NCBI RefSeq assembly: GCF_019929185.1
Contig: NZ_JAHZPC010000002.1
Location: 124,001 to 188,000, forward strand
Direction of reading: 5' to 3'
DNA length: 64,000 nucleotides
Origin: Streptococcus parasanguinis
Lineage (GTDB): Bacteria; Bacillota; Bacilli; Lactobacillales; Streptococcaceae
Below the pieces are notes generated by a model, which made no database searches, had not been told where the DNA came from, and saw nothing but the letters and a program-made list of their open reading frames with translations. Made by a program: the position numbers and the translations under genes. Positions 20,393 to 28,838 of this stretch are shown here, in pieces. The number at the start of each line of letters is the position of its first letter. Positions within the stretch are counted from its first letter, which is position 1.

Positions 20393-21488
20393 TTATTGGA
20401 GACGCCATTTAAGGTAGGCATCGATAAAGCCATCGATATCTCCATCCATCACCTTGTCCACCTGCGCTACTTCGTAGTTGGTCCGGTGATCCTTAACCAT
20501 GGTATAAGGGGTAAAAACATAGGAGCGGATTTGACTTCCCCAGGTGATTTCTTTTTTATCTCCTTTTAGAGAATCCACTTCTGCTGCTTTTTTCTCTTGC
20601 TCTAATTGGTAGAGTTTAGCTTGCAACATCTTCATCGCACGATCACGGTTCCCGTATTGGGTCCGATCCACGGTGGACGCCACTACAATCCCTGTCGGAA
20701 TGTGGGTCAAGCGCACCCCTGTAGAAACCTTGTTGACGTTTTGTCCACCAGCTCCACCAGAGCGGAAGGTGTCCATCTTGATATCATCATCACGAACTTC
20801 GACTTCGATGGTATCGTCTAATTCGGGCATGACCTCAACAGATGTAAAGGAGGTATGACGACGTTTAGCAGAGTCAAATGGCGAGATCCGAACCAAACGG
20901 TGTACCCCCATTTCAGATTTCAGAAGACCGTATGCATGTGGCCCTTCAAAGGATAGGGTCACAGACTTGATTCCAGCCTCATCTCCAGCCTGATAGTCCA
21001 AGACTTCAACTTTAAAGCCGTGGGCATTTCCAAAACGAGTATACATCCGAAGAAGCATGTCGCCCCAGTCCTGAGCTTCTGTCCCTCCTGAACCTGGGTG
21101 AATTTCTAAGATGGCATTATTATTGTCATAAGGTTCAGACAATAGCAAGGTCATCTCATAGCTGGTCATACGTTTATCCAGCTCCTCCAACTTCTCGATC
21201 AATTCTTCTTTGACCGAATCGTCTTCTGCCAAAAAATCCAGTAAGATTTCTGACTCATCAAAGAGATCCACCATTTGATGGAAATTTTCATAGGTCTGCT
21301 TGAGTTCATTTAATTCTTGAGATGTTTTTTGCGCAGCAATGTTATCATCCCAAAAATCAGGTTCTGTCATTTTATTTTCTAAAATGGCAATTTCTTCTTC
21401 CAACGCCTCTAAGTCAAAGAGACCCCCTGAAAGAAGCTAATTTTTCACGATTTGCGTCAATTTTTTGACGAATTTCTGAAATGTCCAT
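20393..21488 (-). CDS. prfB: peptide chain release factor 2 (programmed +1 frameshift)
   Basis: The gene is read from the ATG at 21486-21488. The first 24 codons ([20 protein letters not shown], then RGSL) run into an in-frame TGA at 21414-21416; a +1 shift at CTTTGA then gives [16 protein letters not shown] and the rest of RF2, 364 residues in total. The shift site is preceded by AGGGGG (21423-21428), the internal Shine-Dalgarno-like stimulator. RF2 motifs are intact: the [20 protein letters not shown] loop with GGQ and the anticodon-like SPF tripeptide ([16 protein letters not shown]). Frameshifting makes RF2 autoregulate its own level at its cognate UGA stop. Confidence 0.96.
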
Positions 21489-21648
21489 AAGTACCTCTTT
21501 CTATGTATCTAGTCTATTATATCATAACCTTCACTATTTGCCCACCTTCCAATATTGGATCTGCTGGTTGACCACCACCAATCCAGCTGATTTTCAGCAT
21601 TTTTTCTATTCATTTGTAACCTAATTGTTAGAAAAAAAGATCCTCTTA

Positions 21649-21657
21649 TGCTAGACT
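21649..21657 (+). promoter_or_regulatory. extended -10 of the metallophosphoesterase gene (leaderless)
   Basis: TGC TAGACT ends six bases before the ATG at 21664 and there is no ribosome-binding site. Confidence 0.5.
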
Positions 21658-21663
21658 GGTAGC

Positions 21664-22521
21664 ATGACAACAGTAGCTTTTATGTCCGATTTACATATTG
21701 ATTCGAACAACTTCGGCAAAGATGAATTAGAGACCCTGATCACTCTTTTCAAGGACAAAAAAATTCAACATCTCCATATTGCAGGAGATATTGCCAACGG
21801 CTTTGAAAAGACGTCACAGGAATTTTTAGACCAACTTCAATGTCACCTTCCAGTGACCTTTAGCTTGGGAAATCATGATATGCTTGGACTATCAGAAAAC
21901 GCCATAAGACCTTTTGAATCTCAAAAGATTCCCTTCTCCAATCATACGCTTCTTGCCTTTTCGGGCTGGTATGACTACAGCTTTGTTCCTACTATCTCTC
22001 CCCAAAAACATCTCCAAACCAAGAATCTATTTTGGTTTGACAGACGCCTCCAACGAAGGGGGTCCGATCCAGCCATTACCCAACGTCTGTTGCAAGAGCT
22101 GGAACAAGAGCTCATGCGTATAGATCAACCCTTGATTATTGCTATGCACTTTGTGCCTCATAGTCAATTTCTCCTGCGCCACCCTTATTTTGAACGCTTC
22201 AATGCTTTTCTAGGGAGCCAAGCCTTTCATGAGCTTTTTCGGCAATTCCCTGTCAAAGATGTCATATTTGGACACAGCCACCACCGAATTTCAGATAGGA
22301 CAATCGACACCATCACCTATCATGCCAGACCTTTAGGCTATGTCCGAGAATGGGAGCTTTGCAAACAATTTTTCGAAGCTTTTCCTGAATATGATTTTCC
22401 AAAACGATACGATCCCTACAAACGCTATCGCAGAATCAAAGACCTCCCCGAATTTAAAGCATACAAGAAAAAACAGCTCGCTCATGAATTTTCTCAAGCT
22501 ATGACGATCCTTGAACTATAA
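21664..22521 (+). CDS. calcineurin-like metallophosphoesterase
   Basis: A 285-residue protein with all phosphoesterase motifs in order: FMSDLHIDSN (D-x-H), HIAGDIAN (GD), SLGNHDM (GNHD), IIAMHFVPHS (H) and VIFGHSHH (GHxH). It should be a di-metal phosphoesterase on a nucleotide or phospho-compound; the substrate is unknown. The C-terminus is basic (KRYDPYKRYRRIKDL). It is monocistronic, with a predicted leaderless start and its own terminator. Confidence 0.82.
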   Translation: MTTVAFMSDLHIDSNNFGKDELETLITLFKDKKIQHLHIAGDIANGFEKTSQEFLDQLQCHLPVTFSLGNHDMLGLSENAIRPFESQKIPFSNHTLLAFSGWYDYSFVPTISPQKHLQTKNLFWFDRRLQRRGSDPAITQRLLQELEQELMRIDQPLIIAMHFVPHSQFLLRHPYFERFNAFLGSQAFHELFRQFPVKDVIFGHSHHRISDRTIDTITYHARPLGYVREWELCKQFFEAFPEYDFPKRYDPYKRYRRIKDLPEFKAYKKKQLAHEFSQAMTILEL

Positions 22522-22553
22522 AAAAAATTGGCTCCTTCGGAACCAATTTTTTT
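22521..22553. terminator. bidirectional terminator between the phosphoesterase and aquaporin genes
   Basis: AAATTGG-C-TCC pairs with GGA-A-CCAATTT around a TTC turn, with A and T runs outside. Confidence 0.8.
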
Positions 22554-23220
22554 ACTCTTCAGTATCCAAGAGATTTTTTGCAACGATTGCAGCCAGAACA
22601 CCACCGACAATTGGAGCCAAGATAAAGATCCAAATTTGTTGAAGGGCTGCACCACCAACAAAGAGGGCAGGTGCCAAGCTACGAGCTGGGTTAACAGAAA
22701 GTCCTGTAATGTTCAAACCAACAAGAATAATTAAAGTCAAGCTCAAACCGATCACAAGACCAGCGATCTTGCCATTACCTTTGGTAGCTGAAGTCACTGT
22801 CATGATGACCAAAATAAAGATAAAGGAAGCAATTACTTCAAACAAGAATCCGCCAAATGGAGTCACACCCTTCGCTAGGGCATTTTCACCAAGACTAGCT
22901 GTTGACATACCTGAATTTGACAAGAGGAAGAGTACTGTTGGAGATGCGAGAACCGCACCCACTACTTGCGCTGCAATATAATTAACCAAGTCCTTTGAAG
23001 ACAAGCGTTTGTTCACAAACATGGCAATCGAAACAGCCGGGTTCAAGTGGGCACCCGAAACAGTCCCAATTGAGTAAGCTGCTGCGACAATAGATAAACC
23101 GAATGCCAAGGCAATTCCTAAATGTCCCAGACCTTCTGTTCCATTTCCAAAAACAACTGCGCCAGTCCCGATAAAGACAAGCATAAATGTACCGATTACT
23201 TCAGCAAAAAACTTTTTCAT
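22552..23220 (-). CDS. MIP family aquaporin (AqpZ-like)
   Basis: A 222-residue six-helix channel. Both half-helix motifs are present, AHLNPAVSIAM in the first repeat and VNPARSLAPALF in the second, together with the N-terminal FFAEVIGTFMLVFIGTGAVVF. The length and the residues after the second NPA favour a water channel (AqpZ type) over a glycerol facilitator, which has inserted loops. The start at 23220 has AAAGGAAAC upstream. It stands alone between two terminators. Confidence 0.88.
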   Translation of the reverse strand: MKKFFAEVIGTFMLVFIGTGAVVFGNGTEGLGHLGIALAFGLSIVAAAYSIGTVSGAHLNPAVSIAMFVNKRLSSKDLVNYIAAQVVGAVLASPTVLFLLSNSGMSTASLGENALAKGVTPFGGFLFEVIASFIFILVIMTVTSATKGNGKIAGLVIGLSLTLIILVGLNITGLSVNPARSLAPALFVGGAALQQIWIFILAPIVGGVLAAIVAKNLLDTEE

Positions 23221-23306
23221 AACTAAGTTTCCTTTCTTCAAACTGTTGACTAGTTTATCAAAAATCTACACGTACCTCAAGAAATATGCCCAGTCCATTT
23301 TGCCCG

Positions 23307-23336
23307 CAAAAAAAGCCATCCGGAGATGACTTCTTT
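23307..23336 (-). terminator. terminator of the P-type ATPase gene
   Basis: An imperfect stem (GATG/CATC core with flanking AAAG and CTTTT) directly downstream of the ATPase stop codon on the minus strand. Confidence 0.6.
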
Positions 23337-23341
23337 TATAT

Positions 23342-26026
23342 TTAAATGGCGTTTTTATCTTTTCCAAGTGCACGTTGAACGGCTTTAACAATCTCAACAA
23401 GAACAACAATCAAGAGCGAACCAATCATAACAGCTAACCATTGTGTCAAGCTTAAATGAGACACATGGAAGAGTTTGTTAAATCCAGGGATAATGATGGT
23501 CGCCATCAAGAGAACAAAGGCAACTGGAATCGACCAGTTAAAGGTCTTGTTCTTGAAGAGTCCCACTTTAAAGATGGATTGGTAAACCGATTTAACGTTA
23601 AAGGCATGGAGCAATTGGATCAAACCAAGAGTTGCAAAGGCCATGGTCAAAGCATCTGCATGGATTTCGGCACGAGTCGCATGTTCTGGAGAGAGTAAGG
23701 CCCAGCCATAAACACCAAGAACTAGCATGGTTTGGAAGATTCCTTGATAAAGAATGGCTCCAAAGACCCCACCGTCAAAGAAGTTAGATTTACGTCCACG
23801 AGGTTTGTGAGTCATGACACCGGGCTCAGCTGGTTCCACACCAAGAGCGATGGCTGGAAGAGTATCGGTTACCAAATTGATCCAGAGAAGATGCACTGGT
23901 TGCAACACATCCCAACCAAAGAGCGTTGCAAAGAAGATGGTGAAGACTTCAGCCATATTGGCGGACAAGAGATACTGAATAGATTTTTGGATATTGGAGA
24001 AGACCTTCCGTCCTTCTTCTACCGCTACGATAATAGTGGCGAAGTTATCATCGGCAAGGACCATGTCTGAAGCTCCCTTAGAAACTTCTGTACCTGTAAT
24101 CCCCATACCGATACCGATATCAGCTGTCTTAAGTGATGGCGCATCGTTGACTCCGTCACCTGTCATGGCAACAACTTTTCCTTCATTTTGCCAAGCTTTC
24201 ACGATCCGAACCTTGTGTTCAGGTGATACACGCGCATAGACAGAGTATTGCTTGAAGACTTTTTGGAATTCTTCATCAGTCAGTTCATTCAACTCAGCCC
24301 CTGTGAAGACATGGTCTTCTGTATCATTTGGATCGATGATTCCAAGACGTTTGGCAATGGCTTCTGCTGTATCTTGGTGGTCACCCGTGATCATGATAGG
24401 GCGGATACCTGCTTCCTTAGCGACACGAACAGCTTCTGCTGCTTCTGGACGCTCAGGGTCAATCATGCCGACCAAACCAGAGAAGATCAGGTCAGACTCA
24501 ACAATTTCAGATTCCAAGGTAGGGATTTCCTTGCTTGTCTTATAAGCCATCATCAAGACACGAAGGGCTTGTTTAGCCAAGTCTTTGTTGGTAGCAAGGA
24601 TAGCTTTCTTATCTTCATCTGTGATAGGACGAACTTCCCCATTGACTTCAATACGTGTCACACGTTTGAGCAATTGGTCAGGAGCCCCCTTGACAGCGAT
24701 AAAGTAAGAACCGTCTGCTTCCTTATGGATAGTAGACATAAGCTTACGGTCAGAGTCAAATGGCAATTCTGCCACACGTGGCTCATCCTTCAAAATTTCG
24801 CGAACATCAAAATTGTGATCCAAACCAAACTGTACCAAAGCAGTCTCTGTTGGGTCCCCAATCAACTTGCCAGATGGGTCCACCTTAGTATCATTGGCAA
24901 AGTTCATGATACGAAGGGTATTGTTGCTAGCAGCAATCTCAGCTGCTGAGCTTTGCAATTGACCGTTGGTGTAGACCTTCTCAACAGTCATTTGGTTCAT
25001 AGTCAAAGTACCTGTTTTATCAGATGCGATGATTTCTGTTGAACCAAGAGTTTCAACCGCTGGTAATTTACGAACAATCGAATTGCGTTTGGCAAGGGTT
25101 GTAGTTCCCAAAGATAGAACGATAGTTACAATGGCAGGAAGTCCTTCTGGAATGGCCGCAACCGCAAGGGCTACCGCAACCATCAAGCCTTCTAATGGAT
25201 GCTCTCCACGAACGAAGACACCAACTAAGAAAGTAATGACCGCAATCACAACAATTAAGTAAGTCAAGGCTTTAGATAATTGTTCCAAGCTTTGCTTCAA
25301 TGGTGTTTCAGTCTCATCGGCATTAGCCAACATATCTGCAATCTTACCAACTTCTGTATACATACCAGTGTTTGTTACGACACCAATACCACGACCATAA
25401 GTTACATTTGAGTTTTGGTAACCCATATTAACGCGGTCCCCAATACCAGCATCTGCTTCAACAAGTCCTGTCACATCTTTTTCAACTGGCACAGACTCCC
25501 CTGTAAGAGCTGCTTCTTCAATTTTAAGAGAAGCTGCTTCAAACAAACGCATATCTGCAGGCACGACATCTCCCGCTTCAAGCAAGACGATATCTCCGGG
25601 TACCAATTCTTTTGAGTCAATCTCAATAACATGGCCATCACGACGAACACGAGCCATGGGGCTAGACATATTTTTCAGAGCTTCAATGGCTGCTTCTGCT
25701 TGCCCTTCTTGGTAAACCCCAAAGGCAGCATTCAAGACAACAACGGCCAAGATGATCATGGCATCCGTTAGACCGTCCATTCCTTCTGTAATCACAGAAA
25801 GTGCCGCTGCCACAAGCAAGATGATAATCATCAAATCCTTAAATTGATCAAGGAATTTAGCTAGTAGGCTACGTTTTTCACCCTCTTCCAACTCATTACG
25901 ACCATAATTCGCTAAGCGTTCTTGAGCCTGGGCGGTTGACAAACCTTCGACAGATGAGTCCAAGTTCTTTAGGACTTCCTCAGAAGATTGCGTGTAAAAC
26001 AAATCTTTATTTTGTTCTTTTGACAA
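23342..26026 (-). CDS. caxP: P-type divalent cation-transporting ATPase (Ca2+/Mn2+ exporter type)
   Basis: An 894-residue P2-type ATPase: N-terminal actuator region with TGES (LTGESVPVEKD), four membrane helices with the ion-binding PEGLPAIV, the phosphorylation motif SDKTGTLTMNQM, KGAPDQLL in the nucleotide domain, MTGDHQDTAEAIA and MTGDGVNDAPSLK, then six C-terminal helices. It matches PacL/MgtA/CaxP-type pumps. The pneumococcal relative has been reported as a Ca2+ and Mn2+ exporter, and the yybP-ykoY riboswitch upstream supports a role in manganese detoxification. The ATG is preceded by AAGGAGGAG. Monocistronic. Confidence 0.93.
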   Translation of the reverse strand: MSKEQNKDLFYTQSSEEVLKNLDSSVEGLSTAQAQERLANYGRNELEEGEKRSLLAKFLDQFKDLMIIILLVAAALSVITEGMDGLTDAMIILAVVVLNAAFGVYQEGQAEAAIEALKNMSSPMARVRRDGHVIEIDSKELVPGDIVLLEAGDVVPADMRLFEAASLKIEEAALTGESVPVEKDVTGLVEADAGIGDRVNMGYQNSNVTYGRGIGVVTNTGMYTEVGKIADMLANADETETPLKQSLEQLSKALTYLIVVIAVITFLVGVFVRGEHPLEGLMVAVALAVAAIPEGLPAIVTIVLSLGTTTLAKRNSIVRKLPAVETLGSTEIIASDKTGTLTMNQMTVEKVYTNGQLQSSAAEIAASNNTLRIMNFANDTKVDPSGKLIGDPTETALVQFGLDHNFDVREILKDEPRVAELPFDSDRKLMSTIHKEADGSYFIAVKGAPDQLLKRVTRIEVNGEVRPITDEDKKAILATNKDLAKQALRVLMMAYKTSKEIPTLESEIVESDLIFSGLVGMIDPERPEAAEAVRVAKEAGIRPIMITGDHQDTAEAIAKRLGIIDPNDTEDHVFTGAELNELTDEEFQKVFKQYSVYARVSPEHKVRIVKAWQNEGKVVAMTGDGVNDAPSLKTADIGIGMGITGTEVSKGASDMVLADDNFATIIVAVEEGRKVFSNIQKSIQYLLSANMAEVFTIFFATLFGWDVLQPVHLLWINLVTDTLPAIALGVEPAEPGVMTHKPRGRKSNFFDGGVFGAILYQGIFQTMLVLGVYGWALLSPEHATRAEIHADALTMAFATLGLIQLLHAFNVKSVYQSIFKVGLFKNKTFNWSIPVAFVLLMATIIIPGFNKLFHVSHLSLTQWLAVMIGSLLIVVLVEIVKAVQRALGKDKNAI

Positions 26027-26057
26027 AACAGTCTCCTCCTTTTTGGCCTCTTTTTAC

Positions 26058-26170
26058 AAAAAAAGAGACCTGTTTTTTAAAAAAACAAGTCTCGCTGTTT
26101 AATATAGTGCCGGAAATAATTCGTAATGACGACACTATCGCGGAAAACCGCCAGCTACTCCCTTGAGTGG
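26058..26170 (-). promoter_or_regulatory. yybP-ykoY (manganese) riboswitch with terminator
   Basis: The minus-strand leader of the ATPase gene holds the two conserved parts of the yybP-ykoY element: GGGAGTAG (26155-26162) on the 5' side and GCGAGAC (26089-26095) on the 3' side, separated by two internal hairpins (GGCGGTTTTCCGC and AGTGTCGTC...GGCACT). GAGACTTGTTTTTT then pairs with AAAAACAGGTCTC (26065-26093) and is followed by a run of T, so the 3' conserved strand is shared between aptamer and terminator. Known members of this class bind Mn2+ and turn the gene on by preventing termination. Confidence 0.85.
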
Positions 26171-26174
26171 TTTT

Positions 26175-26202
26175 ATTATACCATTTTTATAGAATAAAGC
26201 AA
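26175..26202 (-). promoter_or_regulatory. promoter of the riboswitch-controlled ATPase gene
   Basis: The -35 TTGCTT and the -10 TATAAT are separated by 16 bases on the minus strand; the predicted transcript starts just before the aptamer. Confidence 0.65.
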
Positions 26203-26229
26203 GCGGGATCTCTAATAATTTAATGAGGT

Positions 26230-26613
26230 CTATTCTTCCCATTCTACTAGTAATTGATAATTGGCAAATTCCTGTTCTCCATCGAGAGTTAACAAGCGAT
26301 AAGAGACTTGCAAATGACCTGCTTCTAATTGAAAGAGGTCTGTTGTAATCAAAAACTGCTGAATGCCCATCGGAGTTGGGATGATTGCCCCACCATCTTC
26401 ATTTTTGTAGAAACGCATGATGGATTTAGGACTTGAGAATCGTGTCATGACCAATTCATCATTGGAAAATTTCAAAGCAACCTTTTCATCTTCTTCATTG
26501 GTATACAAGAGATATTGAAAACCTGCTTTTTCCTTCCATTCACCTTGATAGTACTGATCAACGATTTCCATTTCTTCTCCAAATCGAATGGTATTTTGAA
26601 TGCGAATCTGCAT
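26230..26613 (-). CDS. DUF1934 (YwiB-like) protein
   Basis: A 127-residue soluble, beta-rich protein: MQIRIQNTIRFGEEMEIVDQ at the start, a central KFSNDELVMTRFS block and GHLQVSYRLLTLDGEQEFANYQL at the end. This fits DUF1934, a calycin-like beta-barrel family of Firmicutes with no settled function. A GGAG ribosome-binding site lies before the ATG. It is transcribed towards the ATPase promoter and divergently from the HD gene. Confidence 0.75.
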   Translation of the reverse strand: MQIRIQNTIRFGEEMEIVDQYYQGEWKEKAGFQYLLYTNEEDEKVALKFSNDELVMTRFSSPKSIMRFYKNEDGGAIIPTPMGIQQFLITTDLFQLEAGHLQVSYRLLTLDGEQEFANYQLLVEWEE

Positions 26614-26713
26614 CTTTGTCTCCTTCTCTTCTTTTATTGCCTTACTATTCTATCAAATTTTACGCATTTTGACTGCCCCTATTAGCCTCTAGATCGCAAA
26701 ATAGGCTTTTTTT

Positions 26714-26722
26714 TGCTATAAT
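26714..26722 (+). promoter_or_regulatory. extended -10 of the HD/HAD/murMN operon (leaderless)
   Basis: TGC TATAAT ends six bases before the ATG at 26729. No Shine-Dalgarno sequence is present, so translation of the first gene should start from the 5' end of the mRNA. Confidence 0.65.
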
Positions 26723-26728
26723 AGACCC

Positions 26729-28039
26729 ATGAATGAAAAAGTCTTTCGCGATCCCGTACATGATTACGTTCATGTGGATCATCCCATCATTTATCAATTA
26801 ATTAATAGTAAAGAATTTCAACGACTACGCCGCATCAAACAACTGGGGACATCTGGTTTTACCTTCCACGGTGGGGAGCATAGTCGTTTTTCTCACTGTC
26901 TTGGCGCCTATGAAATTTCAAGACGCATCCTGTCCATTTTTGAGGAAAAGTATGCAGAGCAATGGAATTCTGATGAAAACTTACTGACCATGACAGCCGC
27001 TCTTCTTCATGACATTGGACATGGTGCCTATTCTCATACCTTCGAAGGACTGTTTGGGACCGATCATGAAAAGATGACCCAGCTGATCATCACCAGTCCA
27101 GAGACGGAGGTCAATCAAATCCTCTTACAAGTGGCTCCTGATTTCCCAAATCGTATAGCCAGCGTCATTGATCATACCTATCCCAATAAACAAGTGGTGC
27201 AATTAATTTCTAGTCAGATTGATGTGGACCGGATGGATTATTTACTGCGGGATGCCTATTTTACGGGTGCTTCCTATGGAAAATTTGACTTGACCCGTAT
27301 TTTGCGCGTCATTCGACCGATTGAAAATGGCATTGCCTTCCAACAAAATGGCATGCACGCTGTCGAGGATTACGTGGTCAGCCGTTACCAAATGTATATG
27401 CAGGTCTACTTCCACCCGGCTACTCGTGCCATGGAAGTCCTCCTTCAAAATCTTCTCAAACGAGCTAGAACCATTTATCCAGATCAGAAAGAGTATTTTC
27501 AACTGACTTCACCTCGCTTGATTCCATTTTTTGAAGAAGAGGTCACCATTCAAGACTACCTTAATCTAGATGACGGTGTGATGAATACCTATTTCCAAGT
27601 CTGGATGGATAGTCCGGATACCATCTTGTCTGATCTTGCTCAGCGATATATTAATCGGAAAGTCTTTAAATCGATTCTATTTACAGAAGATAAACGAAAA
27701 GACTTAGCAATCCTTGAAAAACTGATTAAAGAGGTTGGCTTTAATCCAACCTACTACACCGCTATTCATCAAAATTTCGATCTGCCCTACGATATTTATC
27801 GACCAGAGCTTGAAAAACCGCGTACCCAGATCGAAATGATCCGAAAAGATGGGAGTCTCGCTGAATTGTCTCAGTTGTCTCCACTCGTCGCTGCTTTAGC
27901 AGGAACTCGCTATGGGGACAACCGCTTCTATTTCCCAAAAGAAATGCTGGAGGTTAATGGACTTTTCAGTAAGCAAGTAGAGGAATTCACTTCTTACATT
28001 ACCAATGATTATTTTACAGGAGAGACGGATGTCCATTAA
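26729..28039 (+). CDS. HD-domain phosphohydrolase (dNTPase-like, YwfO family)
   Basis: A 436-residue HD-superfamily protein. It begins EKVFRDPVHDYVHVDHPIIY, then has the LRRIKQLGTSGFTFHGGEHSRFSHCLG segment, the HD pair in ALLHDIGHGAYSHTFE and the later DVDRMDYLLRDAYF aspartate. These are the hallmarks of the SAMHD1/dGTPase-like YwfO group, which hydrolyse nucleoside triphosphates. It is first in a four-gene operon; its stop overlaps the Cof gene by 11 bases. Confidence 0.88.
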   Translation: MNEKVFRDPVHDYVHVDHPIIYQLINSKEFQRLRRIKQLGTSGFTFHGGEHSRFSHCLGAYEISRRILSIFEEKYAEQWNSDENLLTMTAALLHDIGHGAYSHTFEGLFGTDHEKMTQLIITSPETEVNQILLQVAPDFPNRIASVIDHTYPNKQVVQLISSQIDVDRMDYLLRDAYFTGASYGKFDLTRILRVIRPIENGIAFQQNGMHAVEDYVVSRYQMYMQVYFHPATRAMEVLLQNLLKRARTIYPDQKEYFQLTSPRLIPFFEEEVTIQDYLNLDDGVMNTYFQVWMDSPDTILSDLAQRYINRKVFKSILFTEDKRKDLAILEKLIKEVGFNPTYYTAIHQNFDLPYDIYRPELEKPRTQIEMIRKDGSLAELSQLSPLVAALAGTRYGDNRFYFPKEMLEVNGLFSKQVEEFTSYITNDYFTGETDVH

Positions 28040-28835
28040 ATTAGTGGCGATCGATATCGACGGTACACTTCTCAATTCAAAAAAAGAGATCACACCTTCT
28101 GTATTTGAAGCCATTCAAGACGCTAAAGCCGCAGGCGTTAAAATCGTGATCACAACCGGTCGTCCTATCGCAGGGGTCTCAAAACTTCTAAAAGAACTCC
28201 ATTTGATGGATCCTGGAGACTATGTCATTACCTTTAATGGCGGTCTGGTCCAAGAAACCGCTACTGGAAAAGAACTCATCAAAGACCTTTTACATTATGA
28301 GGACTATCTCGATATCGAGTCTCTTGCTAACAAACTCCAAATCCACTCTCATGCCATTACAAAAGATGGCATCTATACCAGCAATCGAGATATTGGACGC
28401 TACACCATTCATGAATCTCAACTGGTCAATATGCCCCTTTATTACCGGACGCCTGAAGAAGTTCGTGAGAAAGAATTTGTCAAGGCCATGTATATCGATG
28501 AACCAGACATTCTGGATGCTGCGATTGCAAAAATCCCTAAAGAATTCGAGGATCGCTTCACGATGGTCAAATCAGCTCCTTTTTATTTAGAAATTCTAGG
28601 AAAAACGACCAATAAGGGAGCTGCCCTTCTTCATCTAGCTGAACGACTTGGAATCCAGCAAGAAGAAACCATGGCCATCGGAGATGAGGAAAATGACCGT
28701 TCCATGCTAGAAGTCGTGGGACATGCCGTCGTTATGGAGAATGGCAATCCAGCTCTTAAAAAAATTGCTACAAGTATTACCAAATCAAATGATGAATCTG
28801 GCGTTGCATACGCCATTAGAAAGTGGGTATTATAA
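28029..28835 (+). CDS. Cof-type HAD phosphatase (YidA-like)
   Basis: A 268-residue HAD IIB protein. Motif I is AIDIDGTLLNS (residues 7-17), motif II is TTGRPIAG, the conserved lysine lies in LGKTTNKGAALLHL and motif IV is IGDEENDRSML. The cap is the large C2B type. Members dephosphorylate sugar phosphates, FMN and similar small molecules. AGGAGA precedes the ATG at 28029, which lies inside the last codons of the HD gene, so the two are coupled; murM starts only 3 bases after the stop. Confidence 0.88.
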   Translation: MSIKLVAIDIDGTLLNSKKEITPSVFEAIQDAKAAGVKIVITTGRPIAGVSKLLKELHLMDPGDYVITFNGGLVQETATGKELIKDLLHYEDYLDIESLANKLQIHSHAITKDGIYTSNRDIGRYTIHESQLVNMPLYYRTPEEVREKEFVKAMYIDEPDILDAAIAKIPKEFEDRFTMVKSAPFYLEILGKTTNKGAALLHLAERLGIQQEETMAIGDEENDRSMLEVVGHAVVMENGNPALKKIATSITKSNDESGVAYAIRKWVL

Positions 28836-28838
28836 GAA

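Noticed and set aside
20393-21488. prfB as a pseudogene because of the in-frame TGA
   Set aside because: The stop sits in the canonical CTTTGA shift site with an AGGGGG stimulator; the downstream frame is intact.
24248-24949. 233-codon open frame opposite the P-type ATPase
   Set aside because: The ATPase frame is intact with all motifs; the antisense frame has no recognisable family and no start signals.
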